Assembly: GCA_031275735.1 (NCBI GenBank)
Contig: JAISOJ010000009.1
Coordinates: 1-64,000 of the forward strand
Reading direction: 5' to 3'
Length of the DNA stretch: 64,000 bases
Origin: Dysgonamonadaceae bacterium
GTDB lineage: Bacteria > Bacteroidota > Bacteroidia > Bacteroidales > Azobacteroidaceae
Shown: in pieces, positions 45,774-54,447 of the stretch
How positions within the stretch are numbered: the stretch's first letter is position 1
How the letters are laid out: every line of letters begins with the position of its first letter
Position numbers and translations under genes: made by a program
Notes under the pieces: generated by a model
Database searches by the model: none
The model's input: only the letters and a program-made list of their open reading frames with translations
Told to the model about the DNA's origin: nothing

Positions 45774-46259
45774 TTATAGATTTATTTGTTTGTTATTGAC
45801 TTTGATAAATAAATTTTTCAGTTTATTCAATTCGTGCTCCAACCATTGGGGGGAGAAATGACCGCGTATATAAATTAAAGTCATCTTCTCCGATTTATTG
45901 GTAAACAAGACATATTCGTATTCCTTGGAATTGCCCTTTTTCGTCAGACAATAATATCCGCTTTCTATTTCACCGTTTTGCCTGGATTCCATCAAAATAT
46001 GTCCATTTTTTAAATCGTTTTGAATTGACTCCACAGTTGCATGTATTATCACAGAATCGGAAGGGATAATCAAGCTTTTGTAATATTTTATTCGAGTATG
46101 TCCCCTGAGTATATCGTTGGCTAATTCGATCAGAATCGAACCTTCCTTTTTTCCGTAATCTTTGAATATTGTTTCAATACTCAGTCCTTTCTGTGCATTT
46201 ATCGGCAGTGCGGCCAACAAAAAGCAAGATAAAAAAATCAATTGTTTTAACGGATTCAT
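45774..46259 (-). CDS. secreted protein of unknown function (161 aa)
   Basis: The signal MNPLKQLIFLSCFLLAALPINA is cut before QKGLSIETIFKDYGKKEG. The mature part is about 138 residues, mixed alpha/beta, with a YEYVLFTNKSEKMTLIYIRG strand pair and a C-terminal Lys/Asn-rich helix. I recall similar small secreted proteins next to sigma/anti-sigma pairs in Bacteroidales (DUF6108- or DUF4252-like), but cannot assign a family. It lies 18 nt behind the anti-sigma-like gene and 5 nt ahead of the barrel gene, so it is in the same operon. A role in envelope sensing is inference only. Confidence 0.65.
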   Translation of the reverse strand: MNPLKQLIFLSCFLLAALPINAQKGLSIETIFKDYGKKEGSILIELANDILRGHTRIKYYKSLIIPSDSVIIHATVESIQNDLKNGHILMESRQNGEIESGYYCLTKKGNSKEYEYVLFTNKSEKMTLIYIRGHFSPQWLEHELNKLKNLFIKVNNKQINL

Positions 46260-46277
46260 ATGGCTTGTTATTAATAG

Positions 46278-46730
46278 TTATTCGAAAAAAGAGTCTAGCG
46301 CTTCGGCTTGGGAAGCAAAAACCGATTCGTTATTTCGGGAAAGGCTCTCCAAGGTCTTCAATGCTTCCAATCGGATCAGTTCAAGATTAGTATATGCTTT
46401 ACCGTTGATGTAAGCGCAAGAAGTTTCCTGCATTTGATAGTCTTTGAACGTAATTTTTACTCCTGCATATACCAGCAAACAAACGGCCGCTGCCACGCCT
46501 GCCCAACGAAGATAGACTTTCCTGCCCTTTTTCTCAGGCAACGGTTTTGTCTTACCGGCTTCTATTTCCAAGGCAAAGAATCGAAACATCGCCTTATACG
46601 CTTCCCATTCTGCCGGAACAGTTTCCTTTTGAAAGTACGCCCGAAGGTATTCTTCTTCTTTCAAAGTTGTTAAGCCCTCGAAATATTTTTCAATCAATGT
46701 TTCTATTTCTACTTTACATTCATTCATCAT
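46278..46730 (-). CDS. membrane-bound anti-sigma-like protein (150 aa)
   Basis: A cytoplasmic helical N-terminus (MMNECKVEIETLIEKYFEGL..., LKEEEYLRAYF) is followed by one transmembrane helix (about 74-92, WAGVAAAVCLLVYAGVKI) and a short periplasmic tail. This is the layout of single-pass anti-sigma factors that hold an ECF sigma factor at the membrane. It overlaps the sigma gene by 11 nt. It lacks the larger periplasmic FecR domain, so it probably does not answer to a TonB receptor. Confidence 0.75.
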   Translation of the reverse strand: MMNECKVEIETLIEKYFEGLTTLKEEEYLRAYFQKETVPAEWEAYKAMFRFFALEIEAGKTKPLPEKKGRKVYLRWAGVAAAVCLLVYAGVKITFKDYQMQETSCAYINGKAYTNLELIRLEALKTLESLSRNNESVFASQAEALDSFFE

Positions 46731-47235
46731 TACCTAATTTATAATTCATAATTTTTATAAATCGTTCCCTGACTTTTTTCCTCGCCCTTGAGAGATTGAC
46801 GGTCACAGCGCTTACCTCGGCGCCGGCAATTTCCGCAATTTCCTGTAATTCATATCCTTCGATATCGCGCATTCGGATAACTATTTTCTGTGATTCGGGC
46901 AAACGTTCAATGATTTGTTTCACCAGACCGATTACATCGTTTTTTTCCATTTCCGAATACGGCGTTTCATTTTCCGCGCCCAAACAAAAATCGTTGACTT
47001 CCGTATTTTCCCTGCGACTTTTCAGCCGGTCGATACAGCTATTTTTGGTTATCTGCATCGCAAAAGCGGCCGGATTGGAAATCGTAGGCAATTGCTCCCT
47101 GATGTTCCACAAGCGAAGCATCGTTTCCTGTACCACATCTTCGGCCTCTTCTTTCTGTTGCAGCCATTTCAAAGCCGCCCGGAAAAGCGTTTGCCTGAGA
47201 GGGATAATTGTTGATTTGAACCGTTCGGATTGCAT
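46720..47235 (-). CDS. ECF-type RNA polymerase sigma-70 factor (171 aa)
   Basis: Region 2 reads LFRAALKWLQQKEEAEDVVQETMLRLW, with the DVVQET motif of ECF sigma factors. Region 4 reads IIERLPESQKIVIRMRDIEGYELQEIAEIAG..VSAVTVNLSRARKKVRERF, the helix-turn-helix that reads the -35 element. The length is typical. The stop region overlaps the anti-sigma-like gene, giving translational coupling. It is the first regulatory gene of a series ending in a secreted protein and an outer-membrane barrel, which are plausible targets or sensors. The gap to the upstream radical SAM gene is only 39 nt. Confidence 0.93.
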   Translation of the reverse strand: MQSERFKSTIIPLRQTLFRAALKWLQQKEEAEDVVQETMLRLWNIREQLPTISNPAAFAMQITKNSCIDRLKSRRENTEVNDFCLGAENETPYSEMEKNDVIGLVKQIIERLPESQKIVIRMRDIEGYELQEIAEIAGAEVSAVTVNLSRARKKVRERFIKIMNYKLGNDE

Positions 47236-47274
47236 ATATATCTTAATGACGGTTCAGCAGGAAAAATATAACAT

Positions 47275-48168
47275 TTACATGCGAAGTTTCATTCCGGCAA
47301 AGATTGTGTCGGGTTTCAAGCTAAAAACCGAATGCATTTCTCCGGCCATCGACAGACCGCACTGGTCGCAGATACCGGCGGTTTTCCCCTGGCACTCCGT
47401 CAGACGGACGCCATCGGAAAGGATGAAGTTGGTTACCCAGCATTGTTTTTTGAAGTTGTTGTGTTTCATTAGTTTCAGTCCGGAAATCGAATTCATGACC
47501 GGGTAGCCGGCTTTTTTCTTTTCGATAATCAAGTCGATGACCCGGGCGCGTTTTTCCCATTCGAGGAAAAGATACTCCGTTCCTTCGTAAGGTGTATGGA
47601 AATTCAAAGAAATGGACTGTATGTGAGGATTATTTTGGGCAAACTCAATGGTTTCTTCTACCGAGTGATAATTTTTGGAATTAACGACCATATTCACGCT
47701 CAAATGCGGATGATTGGCGGTAGCAATGTTTTTTACTAATCGATCGAACGAGCCTTTTCCTCGTATTTCGTCGTGATAATCGCCTAATCCGTCCAGGCTT
47801 ACCCATATGGAATCAGCTTCGGAACCGGAAAACGGCAATTGAGCGTTGGTCGTTATTGTCGTGGAAAAAAAACCGATGGTTTTCGATAAGCGAATCAAAC
47901 TATTCAGGTCTTTTTCCCCATCGCGCCACAACGTCGGTTCTCCTCCTTCGAAATCAACGAACCGGGAACCTAAACGATAAGAATAAAGTAATTCATCTTT
48001 GATCTGCTCGTAAAATTTGATATGGGGATTCGTTAATTGATAAATCGAACAATGTTTGCATGCCAAATTGCATTTATCGGAAACAAACAAAACCGTTTGC
48101 AACGGATTCTTATTCCCTAGCAATTTAGCTTTGAAAAACCAAAAAGGAAGATAAAGTAATGACTTCAT
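47275..48168 (-). CDS. radical SAM protein with SPASM-like C-terminal cysteines (297 aa)
   Basis: C33-NLA-C37-KH-C40 in FVSDKCNLACKHCSIY is the standard CX3CX2C cluster motif. GSRFVDFEGGEPTLW holds the GGEP SAM-binding loop. Additional cysteines near the C-terminus (KQCWVTNF, LTECQGKTAGICDQCGLS) suggest a second Fe-S cluster. The N-terminal LPFWFFKAKLLGNKNPLQ is a short amphipathic region. The substrate is unknown. It lies 81 nt behind a UbiA-type prenyltransferase on the same strand, which hints at modification of a lipid or quinone, although this is only inference from position. Confidence 0.82.
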   Translation of the reverse strand: MKSLLYLPFWFFKAKLLGNKNPLQTVLFVSDKCNLACKHCSIYQLTNPHIKFYEQIKDELLYSYRLGSRFVDFEGGEPTLWRDGEKDLNSLIRLSKTIGFFSTTITTNAQLPFSGSEADSIWVSLDGLGDYHDEIRGKGSFDRLVKNIATANHPHLSVNMVVNSKNYHSVEETIEFAQNNPHIQSISLNFHTPYEGTEYLFLEWEKRARVIDLIIEKKKAGYPVMNSISGLKLMKHNNFKKQCWVTNFILSDGVRLTECQGKTAGICDQCGLSMAGEMHSVFSLKPDTIFAGMKLRM

Positions 48169-48173
48169 TATTA

Positions 48174-48201
48174 ACTAAGAACTAAAAGTTAAGAACTAAG
48201 A
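48174..48201. repeat. four tandem 7-bp repeats (rTTAAGA/ACTAAGA type)
   Basis: ACTAAGA, ACTAAAA, GTTAAGA and ACTAAGA follow one another without gaps in the space between the UbiA and radical SAM genes. They are the same heptamer type as at 61934-62038. Confidence 0.7.
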
Positions 48202-48249
48202 GCAATGCACTTTTCTTCTGTCTCCCTACCCTTTCCCTGTGCTGTTTCA

Positions 48250-49242
48250 CTACCCTTCGATTAAGCAAATGACGATAATGATTAAGCAAAAGAACGAGAG
48301 CAGGTTTCGAGCCAACAGCCAACGAATCCTGAACCAATCCAATTTGAGTAACTGTGTGCGTTTCCAGTCGCCCATTGGTCCCATCCAAATTTGTGGGGAA
48401 AACTTTTTCCCCGGATGACGGACAAATTCAATCATCAGGTAAAACAGGCCTGCCGCCATCGGGACCGCTAGCAAAGTAAGAAGATAGAAAAGAGATAAAT
48501 AGCCCAAGATTACTCCGACGACGATGCAACCGAAGGCAGCAAGCAACAAGAGGAATAAAACGGCCAACATTCGTTTTTTTGTCCGCAACAATACGGCAAA
48601 AGTCATTTTACCGGCTTCTTTATCCGGCTCGTAATCCATAATGGCATGTGTATAAACGATATTCGCAACCAACAATCCTACCGGAACGGATATAAAGATT
48701 ACCGACCAATCTAATTGTCCGCAAGCGGAATAATAGACGCCGGCCATCAATAAGGGTCCAAATATGATGCCAATGAGTATTTCGCCTAACCCGTGGTAGG
48801 AAAAGCGCAAAGGCCAACCCGAATAGGAAACTCCCAAGACAGCTGTTATCAGTGCAAACCATAAAATTGTATTTCCCCGGAAAAAGAAAATGATTCCGCC
48901 CAGTCCTAAAGCAATTGCTCCAAAAACGAAACAAGCGATTAGTAGTTGTTTCAAACTAGCTTCTCCCGATGTGATGTAGGCGCATTTGGCAATTCGCGAC
49001 CGGAGGCCCTTTTTTGCCAATACCTCTCGAAATTCAGCTCCCTTAACCCGATAGTCGAAATAATCGTCAAATAAATTCATGCACAAATGGCCGACAACTA
49101 CGCCGATAACGGCAATTATACCTAAATAAATGGAAAAATTTTTTTCCGGAAAAGCTAAGCAAAAAGCCAAAATTGCCGGCAGAAAACTTTGCGGTAATGC
49201 TCTTGAACGGGCATTTTGTATCCAGAAACGAACGATATTCAT
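48250..49242 (-). CDS. UbiA-family prenyltransferase (330 aa)
   Basis: This integral membrane enzyme attaches a polyprenyl chain to an aromatic or other acceptor. The first Asp-rich motif is N56-LFDDYFDY (pyrophosphate/Mg binding). The second is in IMDYEPDKEAGKMTF near residue 205. About eight or nine hydrophobic helices are evident. The motifs recall MenA (1,4-dihydroxy-2-naphthoate octaprenyltransferase), but the 330-residue length, with an odd C-terminal extension (GPMGDWKRTQLLKLDWFRIRWLLARN), and the radical SAM neighbour make the acceptor uncertain. No menaquinone genes are present nearby. A TATATTTG element is upstream. Confidence 0.82.
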   Translation of the reverse strand: MNIVRFWIQNARSRALPQSFLPAILAFCLAFPEKNFSIYLGIIAVIGVVVGHLCMNLFDDYFDYRVKGAEFREVLAKKGLRSRIAKCAYITSGEASLKQLLIACFVFGAIALGLGGIIFFFRGNTILWFALITAVLGVSYSGWPLRFSYHGLGEILIGIIFGPLLMAGVYYSACGQLDWSVIFISVPVGLLVANIVYTHAIMDYEPDKEAGKMTFAVLLRTKKRMLAVLFLLLLAAFGCIVVGVILGYLSLFYLLTLLAVPMAAGLFYLMIEFVRHPGKKFSPQIWMGPMGDWKRTQLLKLDWFRIRWLLARNLLSFFCLIIIVICLIEG

Positions 49243-49278
49243 CTTTTATCTTGAGATTGCATAGTTTAAAAACAGGTA

Positions 49279-49286
49279 CAAATATA
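49279..49286 (-). promoter_or_regulatory. -7 element of the UbiA gene
   Basis: The minus strand reads TATATTTG (TAnnTTTG), 36 nt before the ATG at 49242. It may drive the whole minus-strand series down to 44971. Confidence 0.4.
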
Positions 49287-49560
49287 AGGGATAAAAATCA
49301 TTCAACCATGAACGGTGATTCAAAAATTAAAAGTAAAAGCAAAAAATAAAAACTAAGATAATCATAGTTTACGTACTTTATCATGGAAGCATAAAATTAG
49401 CTATTTATCGCGTGTTATTGTGGATTCAATTGATATTCGTTAGAGGTCGTCTCAACAAAAGTTTGACTTATCAAAAGTATAAGGTATTTTTTCTCCAAAA
49501 CCGATTGATTAGCTGAAATAAACCAATTTTTAAACGTATAAGATTTTATACATTGAGGAG

Positions 49561-49582
49561 AAGGTTTACATAAACCTTTTTT
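49561..49582 (+). terminator. orphan terminator-like hairpin
   Basis: AAGGTTT-ACAT-AAACCTT followed by TTTT forms a compact stem-loop with a T run on the + strand, although no gene on that strand ends upstream. The 625-nt intergenic stretch 49243-49868 otherwise shows only AT-rich sequence, the UbiA -7 element, a small palindrome TGTAAT...ATTACA (49804-49821) and the nfeD -7 element. Confidence 0.4.
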
Positions 49583-49838
49583 GTTCTTTGAAACTCTTTT
49601 TGAAAATAATAACAATTTCATAAACAAAAATCAGAAAAAGTTTATTTTTCCGATATTACTGCAAATTTAAAAGCTTATTTTTGTTAGAAAATAAATTAAT
49701 TTATCAAAAAAAGTCATTTTCGTTAAAACTTAATATATGCGTAATGAATGATATGGTTTTGTAATAATATTATCATCTATATAATACAAAAGTCAAATAA
49801 TTTTGTAATCTGTAAATTACAGTTCCAATTTTTATGTT

Positions 49839-49846
49839 TATATTTG
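49839..49846 (+). promoter_or_regulatory. -7 element of the nfeD-like gene
   Basis: TATATTTG (TAnnTTTG), 22 nt before the ATG at 49869. A short palindrome (TGTAAT CTGTAA ATTACA, 49804-49821) lies where a -33 box or operator would be. Confidence 0.4.
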
Positions 49847-49868
49847 TCGACAAAAAAAATAGAAATAT

Positions 49869-51272
49869 ATGAAAAATCTTTTTTTTATAATTTTCTTTCT
49901 TCATTTGGTATTATTTAATCTTTGGGCGGAAAAAACGAATGAAGATTCAAAAAACGGAAAGGAAGCGACTATTTACGAGATAAATATTAATTCTGAAATA
50001 AACACGACTTCCCGTATTTATTTGAATAAAGGATTGAAAGAAGCAGAGGCGTTGAACGCCAATGCTGTTTTACTTCATTTAAACACGTATGGAGGGACGC
50101 TTGTAGATGCCGATTCGATGCGGACGGCCATTCTGTATAATCGTATACCCGTTTATGTTTTTATTGATAACAATGCGGCTTCTGCCGGGGCCTTGATTTC
50201 CATTGCTTGCAAAAAAATTTTTATGCGTTCGGGAGCCAATATGGGCGCCGCTACGGTAGTTGAAGGAGCTACCGGCGAGCAAGCGCCGGATAAATATCAA
50301 TCGTATATGCGTTCCCTTATCCGTTCAACAGCCGAAACACATGGACGAGATACCCTTATTTCGGGTCGGGATACTATTTATCGGTGGATTCGTGATCCGC
50401 TCATTGCCGAAGCAATGGTGGATGGACAGATTTATATACCCCAAATAGTTGATTCAGGCAAAGTATTAACTTTAACCGCTCAGGAAGCGGTAAAGGTAGG
50501 GTATTGCGATGGGATTGCAGAAAGTGTGGACGAGGTAATTACGCAATATTTAGGTTATAGCGACTACCGGATTGTTAAATATAAGCCTTCCTTTTATGAT
50601 AAATTGATGGGTTTTTTGACTAATCCGGCTTTCCAGGCGATTCTAATTATGGTGATTGTCGGAGGCATTTATTTTGAAATGCAAACGCCGGGCTTTGGAT
50701 TTCCGAGTATTGCAGCCTTAACAGCCACTATACTGTATTTCACTCCTTTATACATGGACGGTTTGGTTCAAAACTGGGAAATAATTGTTTTTATTATAGG
50801 AATGATATTGATACTTCTCGAAATTTTCGTTATCCCGGGCTTTGGAATCGCTGGTATTTCAGGTATTATTTTAATAGGAACAGGATTGATCTTTGCTTTA
50901 TTAGACAATGATTGGTTTTCTTTTCAATATGTCGAAATGCCTGATGTTACCCGTTCTGTATTGACAGTCTTATCGGGGATGCTTCTAAGTTTGCTTGCCA
51001 TTCTTTACCTATCTTCTCTGATAGGAGAAAAAGGAATATTCCGTAGAATTGCTTTAACGACCGATTTGGAAAATTCGGGAAGCGTTGATTTGATCGATAA
51101 TCAATTAATCGGGCAAATAGGAAAAACAATGACTGATCTTCGTCCCTCAGGAAAGATAATTATCCATGACGAAGTGTACGACGCTATTTCCATACTGGGA
51201 TTTATTGAAAAAAATGCTGAAGTAATTGTAATAAAATTTGAAAATATGCAACTTTATGTCGAGAAGCGGTAA
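49869..51272 (+). CDS. NfeD-family membrane-bound serine protease (467 aa)
   Basis: This is the long NfeD1b type. After a signal peptide (FFIIFFLHLVLFNLWA) comes a ClpP-like protease domain (about 35-220) with ASAGALISIACKKIFM, in which the Ser of SAG is the presumed nucleophile. Five to six transmembrane helices follow (about 235-385, for example AILIMVIVGGIYFEM and ILILLEIFVIPGFGIAGISGIILIGTGLIFALL), then a C-terminal OB-fold NfeD domain (GQIGKTMTDLRPSGKIIIHDEVYDAIS). Family members process stomatin-like proteins. The usual SPFH/stomatin partner gene is not adjacent here. Confidence 0.92.
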   Translation: MKNLFFIIFFLHLVLFNLWAEKTNEDSKNGKEATIYEININSEINTTSRIYLNKGLKEAEALNANAVLLHLNTYGGTLVDADSMRTAILYNRIPVYVFIDNNAASAGALISIACKKIFMRSGANMGAATVVEGATGEQAPDKYQSYMRSLIRSTAETHGRDTLISGRDTIYRWIRDPLIAEAMVDGQIYIPQIVDSGKVLTLTAQEAVKVGYCDGIAESVDEVITQYLGYSDYRIVKYKPSFYDKLMGFLTNPAFQAILIMVIVGGIYFEMQTPGFGFPSIAALTATILYFTPLYMDGLVQNWEIIVFIIGMILILLEIFVIPGFGIAGISGIILIGTGLIFALLDNDWFSFQYVEMPDVTRSVLTVLSGMLLSLLAILYLSSLIGEKGIFRRIALTTDLENSGSVDLIDNQLIGQIGKTMTDLRPSGKIIIHDEVYDAISILGFIEKNAEVIVIKFENMQLYVEKR

Positions 51273-51353
51273 ATAGATTTTGTCCTTGTCATCGAATACA
51301 AAGATATGTTAGATAATTTTAGTGTCTTATATACAAGTTTCATTTTTTTCCCG

Positions 51354-51361
51354 TACATTTG
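51354..51361 (+). promoter_or_regulatory. -7 element before the aminotransferase gene
   Basis: TACATTTG (TAnnTTTG) ends 18 nt before ATG 51380 and covers the TTG codon at 51359. That makes the TTG an impossible start and supports ATG 51380. Confidence 0.5.
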
Positions 51362-51379
51362 CAAAAAGGATCTACACCG

Positions 51380-52507
51380 ATGAGACCCATACAAATGGTA
51401 GATTTAGTTACCCAGTACAGACGCATACAGGATCAAATAGATAAAGCTGTTTTGGAAGTAATCCGTTCGGGAAAATATATCAATGGAAACGCAGTACAGG
51501 TTTTTTCCGCTGAATTGTCTGAATATCTTCGTGTTAAGCACGTAATTCCTTGCGCCAACGGGACAGATGCGCTTCAAATAGCGCTGATGGCTTTAGATTT
51601 GCAGCCGGGCGATGAAGTGATTGTTCCGGCATTTACCTTTGTTGCATCGGCAGAAATAATTGCTTTACTAAAACTTACGCCTGTATTAGTTGATGTGCAC
51701 CCTCGAACCTTCAATCTGGATATTGATAAAATAGAAGCTGCGATTTCGTCCCGAACAAAAGCGATTGTTCCTGTTCATCTTTTTGGGCAAACCGCCGATA
51801 TGGAACCATTAATGCAGATCGCAAAAAAGTATGGGTTGTATGTAGTGGAAGACAACGCACAAAGTATCGGTTCGGTTTACACATTTTCCGACGGAACACG
51901 CAAACAGGCAGGAACTATGGGCGATATTGGTACCTTATCTTTTTTTCCAAGCAAAAACTTGGGAGGTTATGGCGACGGAGGCGCTTTATTAACCAACGAC
52001 GACTTATGGGAGCGGAAACTCCGGATGATTGCTTCGCACGGTCAGTCGCAAAAATATATCCACAAAATGATTGGCTGTAATTCCCGCTTGGATACGCTCC
52101 AAGCGGTGATATTAAAAGTTAAATTATCTTATCTGGCTTCTTATATTCGGAAACGGAAAAAAACGGCCGAAAAATATAACGCCGAGTTGGAATCGCAGGT
52201 AAATTGGGTAGAAACTCCTTATTGTATCCCCGTTTCATCGCATGTATATCATCAATATACGTTGAAAGTCAAGCATAATAGACGCGATGATTTACAAAAA
52301 TACCTGAAAACGAAAGGTATTCCGACAATGGTTTATTACCCTCTGCCTCTACATTATCAACCGGCATTTAAAAATATTGTGAAAATAGGAGGCGATTTAA
52401 GTGAAAGTGAAAAACTTGCTCAATCCGTGCTATCCTTGCCGATGCACACGGAATTAGACAATGAACAAATACGGTATATTACTTCCCAAATTGTCGGTTA
52501 TGAATGA
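51380..52507 (+). CDS. DegT/DnrJ/EryC1/StrS aminotransferase, WbpE-like (375 aa)
   Basis: This is a PLP-dependent sugar aminotransferase of the sensory-histidine-free DegT family. It probably aminates UDP-3-keto-GlcNAcA at C3, as WbpE/WlbC do. Landmarks are [38 protein letters not shown] and the Schiff-base lysine K192 in [40 protein letters not shown] is a family helix. The downstream acetyltransferase gene starts 8 nt inside this one, which fits a WbpE-WbpD step pair. The upstream WbpB-type oxidoreductase is not in the window. Confidence 0.9.
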   Translation: MRPIQMVDLVTQYRRIQDQIDKAVLEVIRSGKYINGNAVQVFSAELSEYLRVKHVIPCANGTDALQIALMALDLQPGDEVIVPAFTFVASAEIIALLKLTPVLVDVHPRTFNLDIDKIEAAISSRTKAIVPVHLFGQTADMEPLMQIAKKYGLYVVEDNAQSIGSVYTFSDGTRKQAGTMGDIGTLSFFPSKNLGGYGDGGALLTNDDLWERKLRMIASHGQSQKYIHKMIGCNSRLDTLQAVILKVKLSYLASYIRKRKKTAEKYNAELESQVNWVETPYCIPVSSHVYHQYTLKVKHNRRDDLQKYLKTKGIPTMVYYPLPLHYQPAFKNIVKIGGDLSESEKLAQSVLSLPMHTELDNEQIRYITSQIVGYE

Positions 52508-53012
52508 ATGGAACGGCAAATACCAAGTGCATCCGACGACCGTTATTGATGAAGGCGCCGCAATAGGAGAAGGAACAAAGATATGGCATTTCTCACACAT
52601 TATGGCAGGCGCTATTATCGGAAAAAACTGCAATATCGGGCAAAATGTAGTAGTTTCGCCTCAGGCAATATTGGGAAATAACGTTAAAGTACAAAACAAC
52701 GTATCAGTTTATACCGGAGTTATTTGTGAAGATGATGTATTTTTAGGTCCGAGTTGTGTTTTTACTAATGTAATTAATCCGAGAAGCTTTATTTCCCGGA
52801 AAGAAGAATTTAAACCGACGTTGGTAAAAAAAGGAGCGACTATTGGAGCGAATGCTACAATTATTTGCGGAATAACGATTGGAGAGTATGCCATGATTGG
52901 AGCTGGAAGCGTAGTCACAAAAGACGTTCCTCCCTACGCTTTAATTGTGGGTAATCCCGCCAGGCAGATAGGCCGCGTCGACAAAGAGGGAAATCGATCC
53001 GATATTTCTTAA
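52500..53012 (+). CDS. left-handed beta-helix N-acetyltransferase, WbpD/WlbB-like (170 aa)
   Basis: Hexapeptide repeats run through the whole protein ([48 protein letters not shown], then [35 protein letters not shown]). [19 protein letters not shown] and PARQIGRVD are typical of WbpD/WlbB, which acetylates the C3 amino group of UDP-GlcNAc(3NH2)A. I choose ATG 52500 over ATG 52461, because it gives the usual N-terminus (HPTTVIDEG) and a short overlap with the aminotransferase gene. The protein is part of an O-antigen or capsule sugar pathway. Confidence 0.88.
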   Translation: MNEWNGKYQVHPTTVIDEGAAIGEGTKIWHFSHIMAGAIIGKNCNIGQNVVVSPQAILGNNVKVQNNVSVYTGVICEDDVFLGPSCVFTNVINPRSFISRKEEFKPTLVKKGATIGANATIICGITIGEYAMIGAGSVVTKDVPPYALIVGNPARQIGRVDKEGNRSDIS

Positions 53013-53044
53013 CTTACAGATAAAATAGGAATAGTTGATTTAAG

Positions 53045-54379
53045 TTAAATACAATCATATACAAAGCCGTTTTCCTTCATTTCTTTCTTTTCGTATATAT
53101 TTCTGCCGTCAACGATTATGTGCCGGTTCATCGTTTTTTTCAACACATTCCAAGAGGGGAGGCGGAATTCTTTCCATTCAGTTAGCAAAAGTATAGCGTC
53201 GGCGTCCAAAGCAGCATCATACATGTCTTTGGAGTAAATGACTTTATTACCTAAACGCTTCCTACATTCATCCATAGCTACAGGATCATATACTTTAACG
53301 ATACATCCTGCGTCCAATAAGCAGTCAATGACTACCAAAGACGGAGCTTCGCGCATATCGTCGGTATCGGGTTTAAAAGCCAGTCCCCACAAAGCAATGG
53401 TTTTCCCTTCTAAACCGGAAGCTTGCGTATCCGATTTATCCAAAGAAGCGAAGATTTTTTTAAGTTTTTCAAAAAGAATGGTTTTTTGATGTTCATTTAC
53501 TGCTTCAACAGCTTGAAGTACCTGCATGTCATAACCATTTTGAGCTGCCGTTTTAATCAATGCTTTCACATCTTTTGGGAAACAGGAGCCGCCGTAGCCG
53601 CACCCCGGATATAGGAATTTAGTACCTATCCGTAAATCGGAACCGATTCCTCTGCGAACCATATTGATGTCAGCGCCTACCAACCGGCAAAGATTGGCGA
53701 TATCGTTCATGAATGAAATACGGGTAGCTAACATGGCATTTGCAGCATATTTAATCATTTCGGCAGAAGGAATATCAGTGAAAATCATCCGGTAATTATT
53801 TATGATAAAAGGTTTGTACAAGCGATCCATTAACTTTTTCGCTTCCTCGTTTTCTACTCCTACTATTACCCTGTCGGGGCTCATAAAATCTTTAATAGCA
53901 GAACCTTCCTTCAAAAATTCGGGATTGGCGGCTATATCAAAAGGGATAACGAGTCCTCGTTTGTCTAATTCTTCCTGAATGACGGCTTTCACTTTTTGAG
54001 CAGTTCCTACCGGAACGGTGCTCTTAATGACTACCAAAATATATTGTCGAATGTTTTGACCGATAGTACGCGCTACCTCTATAACATATCGCAAATCGGC
54101 GCTATCATCTTCGTTAGACGGAGTTCCTACTGCACTGAAAACAATTTCAACTTCCTTTAAACAAGATTTCAAATCAGTAGAAAATTTCAAACGTCCGGCT
54201 TGATAATTTTTTTTTACCAATTCGTCCAAGCCCGGCTCATAAATGGGAATAATACCCTGTTTTAATCTGTTGATTTTGACTTCGTCGATATCAACACATG
54301 TTACATTAATGCCCATTTCGGAAAAACAAGCTCCCGTAACCAAACCTACATATCCTGTACCTACTATTGCTATATTCAT
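53045..54379 (-). CDS. UDP-glucose/UDP-GlcNAc 6-dehydrogenase (444 aa)
   Basis: This is an NAD-dependent four-electron oxidation enzyme making a UDP-uronic acid. The start MNIAIVGTGYVGLVTGACFSEMG is the Rossmann motif. The family region YEPGLDEL, IKSTVPVGT and NPEFLKEGSAIKDFMSPDR are present. The catalytic Cys is C266 in YPGCGYGGSCFPKD. The length and motifs fit both Ugd and WbpA-type enzymes. The adjacent WbpE/WbpD genes favour UDP-GlcNAc as substrate, while the motifs alone favour UDP-glucose. It converges with the acetyltransferase gene and lies 68 nt behind the CapD-like gene. Confidence 0.9.
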   Translation of the reverse strand: MNIAIVGTGYVGLVTGACFSEMGINVTCVDIDEVKINRLKQGIIPIYEPGLDELVKKNYQAGRLKFSTDLKSCLKEVEIVFSAVGTPSNEDDSADLRYVIEVARTIGQNIRQYILVVIKSTVPVGTAQKVKAVIQEELDKRGLVIPFDIAANPEFLKEGSAIKDFMSPDRVIVGVENEEAKKLMDRLYKPFIINNYRMIFTDIPSAEMIKYAANAMLATRISFMNDIANLCRLVGADINMVRRGIGSDLRIGTKFLYPGCGYGGSCFPKDVKALIKTAAQNGYDMQVLQAVEAVNEHQKTILFEKLKKIFASLDKSDTQASGLEGKTIALWGLAFKPDTDDMREAPSLVVIDCLLDAGCIVKVYDPVAMDECRKRLGNKVIYSKDMYDAALDADAILLLTEWKEFRLPSWNVLKKTMNRHIIVDGRNIYEKKEMKENGFVYDCI

Positions 54380-54447
54380 GTTTTTATTTTTTACGTATTG
54401 GAAAGAAAATTTCTTAATAAAGAACGATAGTGCATTATATTTTTTAA

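Noticed and set aside
51359-51379. TTG start for the aminotransferase
   Set aside because: The TTG is part of a TACATTTG -7 element; ATG 51380 gives the normal family N-terminus.
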